NCBI GenBank assembly: GCA_963841205.1
Contig: CAWJCH010000019.1
Coordinates: 62,001-126,000, forward strand
From: CAWAWP01 sp963841205
GTDB lineage: Bacteria; Chloroflexota; Ktedonobacteria; Ktedonobacterales; JADMIN01
Reading direction: 5' to 3'
Length of the DNA stretch: 64,000 bases
Under the pieces are notes generated by a model. That model was not told where the DNA came from, ran no database searches, and saw nothing but the letters and a program-made list of their open reading frames with translations. Positions 1 to 7,415 of the stretch are shown one piece after another. The position numbers and the translations under genes were made by a program. Each line of letters starts with the position of its first letter. Within the stretch, counting starts at the first letter, position 1.

Positions 1-157
1 TACGTATGTGGTACCCCATGGGGTACCCCACTGCGTTAGCGCCTGACGGGCCTGCCCGGCCCGATGGTACGGGGTGGCGTCCGAAGAGGCCACGTTGCTC
101 GGCCGGACAGGGCACTCTTCTACCGAACGGGTAGAGCAACGGCCATTGGACCGGACT

Positions 158-197
158 GGCTTTCATCCCCCTGCCTTGAGGCAGGGGGATGAAAGCC
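158..197. terminator. Perfect 18-bp-stem hairpin (terminator or IS200/605-like end)
   Basis: Two perfect 18-base arms (158-175 and 180-197) flank a TTGA loop. The hairpin sits 50 bases beyond the stop of the minus-strand gene that ends at 248, so it can act as its terminator, although there is no T-tract. The arm sequence, which includes ATCCCCCTGCC, also resembles the hairpins at IS200/IS605 ends elsewhere in this window. Bases 1-157 hold no gene I can support; an 18-bp perfect palindrome lies at 10-27. Confidence 0.5.
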
Positions 198-247
198 AAG
201 ATTTTGCTAGCCTGAAGGCCAGGGCGAATCCTACGGCGGCCAAGCTG

Positions 248-724
248 CTACGAGGCGCGGACGTCGGCAAGGGGGCGGCTGAGGACGCGGGTGTGGACGC
301 GCAGGCGCTCGTCGTACCAGCGCAGGCGCTCGCGCAGGGCAAGCCCCGCCAAGGGCTGCTCGATTCGCAGTGCAGGCGCGGCACGCAGAAGCAGCTCGGC
401 GTAGAGCTGGCTAGCGTAGATGACGAAGGTGATCGGCGTGGCGCTGCGATCCTGGCGCTCCCGCAGTCGCTCGGTGACACGCCTGGCCCAGTCCGCGCGC
501 TCGCTCGCGCTCAAGAGGTGGAGATGCGGCGCGTCGGCGCCGATCACCTGATGCGGCGCGACGAGGCCGTGGCTGGTGCTGAGGACATACCACTCGCCGT
601 GCTCGCGGTCGCAGAACTCGCGGGCGCGACGAAACAGCGCGGACGGCTCGAACTGCTCGCGGGCGCGACAGATGCCGCCGCGCCGGCGCTTGGGCTGGGC
701 GACGAGGCCGATGCGTGTGGTCAT
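248..724 (-). CDS. DUF6884-like protein
   Basis: A 158-residue protein. The central stretch EWYVLSTSHGLVAP is the signature I associate with DUF6884-type proteins, which read 'vLSakHGLl.P'. These proteins are found in mobile and accessory contexts and their biochemical function is unknown to me. I chose the ATG at 724 (MTTRIGLV) rather than an upstream in-frame ATG because GGAAGAAG lies at the right distance before it. The N-terminus has a short basic patch (KRRRGG). No neighbour on the same strand suggests a pathway, and deoC is divergent. The family assignment rests on one motif by eye. Confidence 0.6.
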   Translation of the reverse strand: MTTRIGLVAQPKRRRGGICRAREQFEPSALFRRAREFCDREHGEWYVLSTSHGLVAPHQVIGADAPHLHLLSASERADWARRVTERLRERQDRSATPITFVIYASQLYAELLLRAAPALRIEQPLAGLALRERLRWYDERLRVHTRVLSRPLADVRAS

Positions 725-960
725 AAGTCTTCTTCCATGCGCTGCTGGCTGCCGATGTTCCATCACTTCATGTTGACGCGGTGCGGCGCGCGCGACAACT
801 CGCATGGCATAAAGGGGCCAGGCGCCAACTCGAAAAGGCGTCTCGACGAAGGCGAATGGGCGGGTGAACTTCCCGAAGTGGTTGAGAAGGACGGCAGGCG
901 ATATTCCAGTGCTTGCCGCCGCTCGTCGCTCGTCGTACTCTTATGGGTAGGGTGCCGTCA

Positions 961-2013
961 ATGGCGAACGGCGCGCGGAAGTGGCGGCGGAGGCAGAACG
1001 TGGCGACGGTGACAGACGCTGGGGCGCATACCTCAGACGAGATGGTGCACGCACATCCCGCGACGCTCAGGCGCAATCCTGGGATGCCGCTGGATCTGGC
1101 GCGCGTGGCCGCCGCGCGGGTGAACCGCAGCGCGGTGGAACGCCGCGCCGCGACGATCCCCACGCGTCGCACGGTGAAGAAGGAGTGGCAGGCGGCGTGG
1201 CTGTTGCGCGCGATCACCTGCATCGACCTAACGACGCTCGCGGGCGACGACACGCCGGGCAACGTGCGGCGGCTTTGCGCGAAGGCGCGGCAACCCGTCC
1301 GTAGCGACATCCTGGAGCGGTTGGGCGCACTCTCGCTTGGCATCCACACGGGCGCGGTCTGCGTCTATCACCATCTCGTGCCCGTGGCCGTCGAGGCCCT
1401 GGCGGGAACAGATATCCCGGTGGCGGCGGTCTCGACCGGCTTCCCCGCCGGGCAGAATCCGCTGCCGCTGAAGATCGCGGAGATCGAGGCGTCGGTGGAG
1501 GCGGGCGCGCGAGAGATCGACATCGTCATCTCGCGGGCGCACGTGCTGACGGGCAACTGGCGCGCGCTCTACGACGAGGTGCGCGCCTTCCGTGCGGCCT
1601 GCGGCGACGCGCACATGAAGACAATCCTCGCGACGGGCGAGTTAGGCACGCTGCGCAACGTCGCGCGGGCGAGCTGGGTCTGCATGATGGCGGGGGCCGA
1701 CTTCATCAAGACCTCGACCGGCAAAGAGACGATGAACGCGACGCTCCCGGTGAGCCTGGTGATGGTGCGCGCGATCCGCGAATATGCCGAGGCGACGGGG
1801 CAGCGCGTGGGATTCAAGCCAGCGGGCGGCATCCGCAGCGCCAAACAGTCGCTGGATTGGTTGTCGCTGATGAAAGAAGAACTGGGCGACGCATGGCTGC
1901 GGGCGGAGCTTTTCCGGTTCGGCGCCAGTGGGCTGTTGACTGACATCGAGCGGCAATTGGAGTATTTCGTCAGCGGCCGCTACTCGGCGGCGTACCATCA
2001 GCCGATGGCATAG
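961..2013 (+). CDS. deoC: Deoxyribose-phosphate aldolase (DERA)
   Basis: About 350 residues. Cleaves 2-deoxyribose-5-phosphate to glyceraldehyde-3-phosphate and acetaldehyde in cytoplasmic deoxynucleoside catabolism. The sequence has the class I aldolase core: CIDLTTLAGDDTPGNVRRLC near the N-terminus, STGFPAGQ, EIDIVISRAHVLTGNW, and the Schiff-base region ADFIKTSTGKE, followed by GFKPAGGIR. The long N-terminus and the TTLAGDDTP block resemble the longer, animal-like DERA type rather than the short E. coli type. The start is uncertain: ATG 961 is used, and ATG 1042 would also keep the whole domain. The aldehyde dehydrogenase downstream (4315) could oxidise the acetaldehyde formed; that link is inferred from co-location. 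Confidence 0.9.
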   Translation: MANGARKWRRRQNVATVTDAGAHTSDEMVHAHPATLRRNPGMPLDLARVAAARVNRSAVERRAATIPTRRTVKKEWQAAWLLRAITCIDLTTLAGDDTPGNVRRLCAKARQPVRSDILERLGALSLGIHTGAVCVYHHLVPVAVEALAGTDIPVAAVSTGFPAGQNPLPLKIAEIEASVEAGAREIDIVISRAHVLTGNWRALYDEVRAFRAACGDAHMKTILATGELGTLRNVARASWVCMMAGADFIKTSTGKETMNATLPVSLVMVRAIREYAEATGQRVGFKPAGGIRSAKQSLDWLSLMKEELGDAWLRAELFRFGASGLLTDIERQLEYFVSGRYSAAYHQPMA

Positions 2014-2262
2014 CGCTGTCTCGGAGTGATAACTGCAGAGCAGTCAATGACTGCCATCTCGTCACTCATGGCCATGTGCGCGCCATGCCAATCCACGCGA
2101 ACTGTGACACGCCGCCTATTCGAGTTCGCCGAGCTTGTACGATAGGGCCAGCGGATCAGGAGGTAGCGGGAGCGGCTCCAGTTGCTGGCGTGACCCAATC
2201 GGCGAGGGATGGGATCTGCATTGGTCGTGGCGCCGTACGTCTGTCTCCGCGATCGGTCACCT

Positions 2263-2742
2263 TCACGCCCCGGCCTGATCCTGTGCCTGATCTTCGTGGA
2301 ACTCCTCGATGTGCTCGTAGATGCCTTCGGGGAAGCGCAGGTCACGATAGACGTTGCAGGCGGCAGGATCATCTGGATCTGGGCAGATCGGGAAGTCTTG
2401 GCGGGCCAGCCACTCCAGGATGCGCTCGCGGCGTGGCGGGTTGTAATCGCGCGCAGCGACCTGACGGATCAGCCCGCGCATCTCCGCGTTGTCGTGGCCC
2501 GGCTGGTTGGCGAGCAGCCGCAGCAGCCCGTCCTCGTCCATGAAGTGCCGCGCGACCATGACGAAGGTGAGCCACCCGTAGTGGTCGATGTCCGTACCGG
2601 CTTCGAGCGCGTCGAGCAGGTGCGCCATCATCGGCGAGTCGCGCAAATCCGTGCCGCGCGCGTCCGCGCCGTCGCGATTCTCATGTGTACGAGTGTCGGG
2701 AATCTCGGGTCTCTCGTCCCGAATATCTTGCTCGCGCGGCAT
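2263..2742 (-). CDS. Hypothetical protein, acidic
   Basis: 159 residues, unrecognised. The start at 2742 (MPREQDIRDERPE) is chosen because GGGAGG lies seven bases upstream. The N-terminal 40 residues are charged and probably disordered. The middle contains HYGWLTFVMVARHFMDEDG and REEI-like acidic helices, and the C-terminus ends in an acidic, Gln-rich tail. It has no membrane segment or signal peptide. The gene converges on deoC, with about 250 bases between their stop codons in which I see no gene. Codon use matches the surrounding chromosome, so I think it is a real lineage-specific gene. Confidence 0.6.
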   Translation of the reverse strand: MPREQDIRDERPEIPDTRTHENRDGADARGTDLRDSPMMAHLLDALEAGTDIDHYGWLTFVMVARHFMDEDGLLRLLANQPGHDNAEMRGLIRQVAARDYNPPRRERILEWLARQDFPICPDPDDPAACNVYRDLRFPEGIYEHIEEFHEDQAQDQAGA

Positions 2743-2964
2743 ACAAGCCTCCCATACACAGCATGCGTATCCAGTACGCGTGAACAAAACATGTGTTCTA
2801 GATAATTCTCTCGTAGGAGACGTGTCAGGTCGCGAGTGGGGAGGCCGCGTCGCCGTTGGCGAGCTGTGACGTCGTTGGAGGATTCGTTGGCCTATTCGCC
2901 GATGGCGGGCGCCCGCGACCTGCGCGGTATACCTGCTTCCCTGGGATGGTGAATTGCCGGCCGC

Positions 2965-3123
2965 TTAGTGTCCGACCTCACGGCGCGCACCGATCTCGAC
3001 GAGGCTGCAGCCGAGCGTCCAGAGGGCAAGCGCAGTGGCCCACCACCAGGCCCCCTCCGCGACGAGCAAGAGGAGGAGCGCCGTGTTAGCGAGCGCCACC
3101 AGCGTGCCCAGCACCTTGGCCAT
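2965..3123 (-). CDS. Small two-helix membrane protein (52 aa)
   Basis: A 52-residue ORF with an ATG at 3123 and a good ribosome-binding site (GGAGGGATAC directly before it). The product begins MAKVLGTLVALANTALLLLL, then VAEGAWWWATALALWTLG and a charged end. That gives two short hydrophobic segments separated by an acidic/Trp turn, as in small inner-membrane proteins. Function unknown. It is likely real because the Shine-Dalgarno sequence, hydrophobic pattern and third-position GC bias agree, but I have no homologue to cite. Confidence 0.5.
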   Translation of the reverse strand: MAKVLGTLVALANTALLLLLVAEGAWWWATALALWTLGCSLVEIGARREVGH

Positions 3124-3675
3124 GTATCCCTCCGCGTCTCCTTGCGCCCCTCACCAGCGTTGGAGTCACGTTACTGCTGTTCCTTACCAAGGCGTATCTC
3201 GATCAAGGCGTATCTCGTCACCCAGACTCTACAACCGCCTCCATCGCAGCATGCGGGCCAATTCACGGCTGCGGCGGGTCCGCCTCAAGGGTGAGATACC
3301 CCGCCCTCACGATCGCCAATTACGTGTTCGCCTGGCAATTGCCAGCGCCTCATCCGCACGATGGCGCTGGAAGCCAGGTGGGACGCCCGTTCCCCCGCCA
3401 ACTCTTCCTCTGGCCGCCCGGCCAGGCGTGCCTCCCACAAATGGCACCTCCGCCCTCGATGTAGCGATGGCCTCCGCACTATTCCGCTCGTTCTAGATGA
3501 TGGGGCGCATTTCCGCACAATATCCTGTAGCCTTGCACGCGCACTCCACGATAGGTTCGTGCGGGAAGTCATGCAGGGCGCTGCAGGTATTTTTGCACCT
3601 CGACGCGGTGGTATAGTTAGCTGGGTGTAGGCTCGGATGCTGCATTTTCCAGATGGCGTAGATAGGGCGAGGCAG
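3124..3675. other. Intergenic region without recognisable gene
   Basis: About 550 bases between the 52-residue membrane-protein gene and the SRPBCC gene. The only structure I see is a short tandem repeat, CAAGGCGTATCTCG at 3188-3201 and again at 3204-3217 (period 16). Reading frames here lack ribosome-binding sites and recognisable domains. Confidence 0.5.
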
Positions 3676-4290
3676 ATGGCATCCAACGACTATCACTTCA
3701 TCACGCACTGGCACGTGCGCGCCTCGCGCGAGGAGATCAGCGAAATCCTCTCCGACGCGGAAGATTTGCCGCGCTGGTGGCCGTCCGTCTACCTCGACGT
3801 GCGCGTGCTGGAGCCGGGCGACGAGAACGCCGTGGGCCGCTACGTCGATCTCTACACGCGCGGCTGGCTGCCGTACACCCTGCGCTGGCGCTTCCGCGTG
3901 ACGAAGTCAAATCCCCCCAAGGGCTTCGAGATCAAGGCCGAGGGCGATTTCGTTGGGCGCGGCATCTGGACCTTTGCGCCGGACGACGAGTATACCCATG
4001 TGATCTATGATTGGAAGATTCGCGCCGACAAGCCGCTGCTGCGCTACTTCTCCTGGATCATGAAGCCGATCTTCTCGGCGAATCACCGCTGGGCGATGGC
4101 GCAAGGCGAGAAGAGCCTGAACCTTGAGCTGGCGCGGCGGCGCGCGAAGTCCGCCGCCGAGCTTGAGCGCATCCCCGATCCGCCGCAGCCCTCGGCGATC
4201 AACGCATCTTCGGCGGTGCCGCTGCTGGCGCTGAGCGCAGGTTCCGTGGCGCTGGCGATCCTCCTGGCCCGTCGCCGCTCGTCGCGCTAA
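3676..4290 (+). CDS. SRPBCC-fold protein with C-terminal membrane anchor
   Basis: 204 residues. The N-terminal two thirds (HFITHWHVRASREEISEIL..LPRWWPSVYLDV) is the START/SRPBCC helix-grip pattern used for binding hydrophobic ligands. The C-terminus (SSAVPLLALSAGSVALAILLARRR) is a single membrane helix followed by Arg, which would tether the domain to the inner face of the membrane. Start 3676 (MASNDYH) is preferred over the ATG at 3637 because GGGCGAGGCAG precedes it. The aldehyde dehydrogenase gene begins 24 bases after the stop, so the two are probably co-transcribed. Ligand unknown. Confidence 0.7.
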   Translation: MASNDYHFITHWHVRASREEISEILSDAEDLPRWWPSVYLDVRVLEPGDENAVGRYVDLYTRGWLPYTLRWRFRVTKSNPPKGFEIKAEGDFVGRGIWTFAPDDEYTHVIYDWKIRADKPLLRYFSWIMKPIFSANHRWAMAQGEKSLNLELARRRAKSAAELERIPDPPQPSAINASSAVPLLALSAGSVALAILLARRRSSR

Positions 4291-4314
4291 CCGTTTCGGA
4301 AGGACTAACGCACC

Positions 4315-6864
4315 ATGTCGCAGCCAAGTGTCGCCGAGATCTTCGAGACGATGTCATACGGTCACGCGCCGGAGTCGCCCGCCACTGCCAAGGAATGGCT
4401 CACCGCGCACGCGCCGCGCCTCGGCCTCTTCATCGGCGGCGAGTGGCGCGCGCCGAGCGGTGGCGACTACTTCGCTAGCGTGAATCCGGCGACGGCCAAG
4501 CCGCTGATCGAGATCGCGCAGGGCACCGCCGCGGACGTGGACGCCGCCGTGCACGCGGCGCGGGCAGCTCTCGCGGAGTGGAGCGCAACGCCGGGGCATG
4601 TGCGGGCGCGCTACCTTTATGCCATCGCGCGGCACATCCAGAAGCACTCGCGCCTGCTGGCCGTGCTGGAGACGATGGACAACGGCAAGCCGATCCGCGA
4701 GACGCGCGACATCGACGTGCCACTGGTGGCGCGGCACTTCTACCACCACGCCGGCTGGGCGCAGTTGATGTCGAGCGAGCTGCCTGAGATGACGCCGGTA
4801 GGGGTCGTGGGGCAGATCATCCCCTGGAACTTCCCGCTGCTGATGCTGGCGTGGAAGATCGCGCCGGCGCTGGCGATGGGCAACACGGTGGTGTTGAAAC
4901 CTGCCGAGTTCACGTCGATCACGGCGATCGCCTTCGCCGAGATCTGCCAGGAGATCGGCTTGCCGCCGGGCGTGGTGAACGTCGTCACCGGCGACGGGCG
5001 CACCGGCGAGGCGATTGTGAAGCATCCAGACGTGGACAAGATCGCCTTCACCGGCTCGACCGAGGTGGGACGCATCCTGCGGCGGGCGACGGCAGGCACC
5101 GGCAAGCGCCTCTCGCTGGAGCTGGGCGGCAAGTCGCCGTTCGTCGTCTTCGACGACGCCGACCTGGACTCGGTGGTCGAGGGCATCGTGGACGCGATCT
5201 GGTTCAACCAGGGGCAGGTCTGCTGCGCGGGCTCGCGGCTGCTGGTGCAGGAAAGCGTCGCGGAGGCACTGCTCGACAAAGTGCGCGCGCGGATGGAGAC
5301 GCTGCGCGTGGGCGATCCGCTGGACAAGGCGGTGGACATCGGGGCGATCATCGCGCCGGTGCAGCTCGAGAAGATCACACAGCTCGTGCAGCAAGGCGTG
5401 GACGAGGGCGCGCGGATGTGGCAGCCGTCGTGGGCCTGCCCGACCGACGGCTATTTCTTCCCGCCGACGCTGTTTACCGAGGTCTCGCCCGCCGCGATGA
5501 TCGCGCAGGTGGAGATCTTCGGGCCGGTGCTGGTGGCGATGACGTTCCGCACGCCGGCTGAGGCGGTGGCGCTCGCCAACAACACGAGCTATGGGCTGGC
5601 GGCGAGCATCTGGAGCGAGAATGTCAACCTGGCGCTCGATGTCGCGGCAAAGATTCAGGCCGGGTCGATCTGGGTCAACTGCACGAACGTCTTCGACGCG
5701 GCGTCGGGTTTCGGCGGCTACCGCGAGAGCGGCTACGGGCGCGAGGGCGGCAAAGAGGGCCTCTACGAGTACGTCAAGCCGGCGTGGGAGACCACCGAGG
5801 GCCGCGACGTGGGGGCCGCTGACGGACGCGAGGATGGAGCTGCGGCGCGGAACGGCAACAGGCGCAGGTCGCGCCGCGCGGCGTTGGCGACCGAGGCGGC
5901 ACCCGCGAGCAACGGCAACGGTGTCCACGCGGCGGAGACGAACGGGCGCCACGACGTGAACGGACATGGCGGCGAAGACGACGAGGAAGCCGCCGGCGAT
6001 TTCCGCTCGTGGCCGCGCATCGACCGTACGCCGAAGCTCTTCATCGGTGGCAAGCAGGCGCGGCCAGACTCTGGCTACAGCCGCACGATCTACGGTCCGC
6101 ACGGCGAGGAGATCGGCGAGGTGGGCGAGGGTAATCGCAAGGACGTCCGCAATGCGGTCGAGGCGGCGCATGCGGCGAGCGCGGGCTGGGCCAGCGCGAC
6201 GGCGCACAGCCGCGCGCAGATCCTCTACTACATCGCCGAGAACCTGTCGGTGCGCCGCGACGAGTTCGCCGAGCGGCTGGTGAGCATGACGAGGGCGACG
6301 CGCGAGGAGGCCGCCGTCGAGGTGGAGCGCGCCATCGAGCGGCTCTTCACCTACGGCGCGTGGGCGGACAAGTATGACGGCGCGATTCACGCGACGCCGA
6401 TCCGAGGGATGACGATGGCGGTGAACGAACCGATCGGCACGCTCGGTCTCGTCTGCGCGGAGGAGCGTCCCCTGCTGGGCTTCGTCTCGCTGGTGGCGCC
6501 GGTCATCGCGATGGGCAACACGGTGATAGCCGTGCCGTCGGAGCGCCACCCGCTGGCGGCGACTGACTTCTATTCAGTGCTGGAGACATCGGACGTGCCC
6601 GCCGGGGTGGTCAACATCATCACAGGGCCGTGCGACACGCTGGCGAGGGTGCTGGCGGAGCACGACGACGTGGACGGCGTCTGGTACTTCGGGCCGCGCG
6701 AGGGCGGCAAGGTCGTCGAGGAGGTCTCGGCGGGCAACATGAAGCGCACGTGGACCTCGTACACGCACCCGCGCGACTGGCTCGATGCGCGCCAGGGCGA
6801 GGGGCAAGAGTTCCTGCGCGAGGCGACGCAGGTGAAGAATATCTGGGTGCCCACCGGCGAGTAA
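4315..6864 (+). CDS. Double-domain aldehyde dehydrogenase (ALDH16-like layout)
   Basis: 849 residues, about 1.7 times a normal ALDH. Residues 1-500 form a complete NAD(P)-dependent domain: IIPWNFPL, FTGSTEVGRIL, the general base Glu269 in LELGGKSPF and the nucleophile Cys303 in NQGQVCCAGSR. A low-complexity, Ala/Asn/Gly-rich linker (about 510-560) joins a second half-domain (about 565-849). That half repeats the ALDH N-terminal part (LFIGGKQARPDSG, VNEPIGTLGLVC, MGNTVIAVPSE, VPAGVVNIITG) but stops before the catalytic Cys region, so it is non-catalytic. ALDH16 proteins have a similar active-plus-pseudo-domain arrangement. RBS GGAAGG precedes the ATG. Probably oxidises the acetaldehyde made by DeoC (inference). 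Confidence 0.85.
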   Translation: MSQPSVAEIFETMSYGHAPESPATAKEWLTAHAPRLGLFIGGEWRAPSGGDYFASVNPATAKPLIEIAQGTAADVDAAVHAARAALAEWSATPGHVRARYLYAIARHIQKHSRLLAVLETMDNGKPIRETRDIDVPLVARHFYHHAGWAQLMSSELPEMTPVGVVGQIIPWNFPLLMLAWKIAPALAMGNTVVLKPAEFTSITAIAFAEICQEIGLPPGVVNVVTGDGRTGEAIVKHPDVDKIAFTGSTEVGRILRRATAGTGKRLSLELGGKSPFVVFDDADLDSVVEGIVDAIWFNQGQVCCAGSRLLVQESVAEALLDKVRARMETLRVGDPLDKAVDIGAIIAPVQLEKITQLVQQGVDEGARMWQPSWACPTDGYFFPPTLFTEVSPAAMIAQVEIFGPVLVAMTFRTPAEAVALANNTSYGLAASIWSENVNLALDVAAKIQAGSIWVNCTNVFDAASGFGGYRESGYGREGGKEGLYEYVKPAWETTEGRDVGAADGREDGAAARNGNRRRSRRAALATEAAPASNGNGVHAAETNGRHDVNGHGGEDDEEAAGDFRSWPRIDRTPKLFIGGKQARPDSGYSRTIYGPHGEEIGEVGEGNRKDVRNAVEAAHAASAGWASATAHSRAQILYYIAENLSVRRDEFAERLVSMTRATREEAAVEVERAIERLFTYGAWADKYDGAIHATPIRGMTMAVNEPIGTLGLVCAEERPLLGFVSLVAPVIAMGNTVIAVPSERHPLAATDFYSVLETSDVPAGVVNIITGPCDTLARVLAEHDDVDGVWYFGPREGGKVVEEVSAGNMKRTWTSYTHPRDWLDARQGEGQEFLREATQVKNIWVPTGE

Positions 6865-6879
6865 GGCGCCTTACTCGCC
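6856..6879 (+). terminator. 24-bp perfect palindrome across the ALDH stop codon
   Basis: Twelve bases (6856-6867) are followed directly by their exact reverse complement (6868-6879); the TAA stop lies in the first arm. It can fold as a hairpin without a T-tract and is the likely transcript end of the SRPBCC-ALDH pair. Confidence 0.5.
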
Positions 6880-7090
6880 TTGGATTGGGCACTTGCATCT
6901 CATACCACGGGTGTCGCAGGTGCCTTGGACGCGTTACTGACGACAAAACGCACGCAATCGCGAATCGACTGCGCGCATCCGAAGCGGCGATTCATCGCCT
7001 TGGCGGCGTCACGCTGCATGTGAGGCAACACGTGCGCATATATGCGCGAGGGTGAGGTCCAGGAGCACTTTCTGCGCCGCAGTAGGCGGT

Positions 7091-7240
7091 TTCCGAATCA
7101 GGTGGTGAGCGCGTCGTGGAGCCTCAGCTGAGTTCCGTCTCCCACCCACACCACATGTCCGTCGGGCCGAATCAACACGGTGGTGGGCGCAGCGCGACCG
7201 CGCCGAGTACCGGAAGCTCCCCTGTGCCACCGTGCACCGC
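7091..7240 (-). pseudogene. Remnant of FAD-dependent monooxygenase C-terminus
   Basis: Reading leftwards, ELPVLGAV shifts frame into PTTVLIRPDGHVVWVGDG and then DALTT-stop-FG. This is the thioredoxin-like C-terminal end of MhpA/pentachlorophenol-type FAD monooxygenases, which usually finish 'VLiRPDGhVaWvgdg...aLttWFG'. One frameshift and a TGA in place of the Trp codon (7098-7100) show that it is dead. No N-terminal FAD domain remains; the rest of 6880-7415 holds nothing else I can name. Confidence 0.55.
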
Positions 7241-7415
7241 GCGTAGCGTCAACCTGGTGCGCCCGCTACCCAGGTGGGCGCGTGCCGCGAGGTGCCCGTC
7301 ATCGTGGCGGTGAACGCCGCGGCCATGCACGCGGCCGGCCACGCTTTCTACCAGGCTGCCAACGGCGTCTAGCTGGCCGACCACGTGCCGCCCGGCTACC
7401 CGTTGGGCTGGCCCG

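Noticed and set aside
74..1012. 312-codon plus-strand frame over the first kilobase
   Set aside because: Antisense to the DUF6884-like gene; translation is compositionally random and crosses the 158-197 hairpin.
4354..6549. 731-codon minus-strand open frame opposite the aldehyde dehydrogenase
   Set aside because: Antisense of a strongly conserved gene in a GC-rich genome; Arg/His-rich composition, no domain, no ribosome-binding site.
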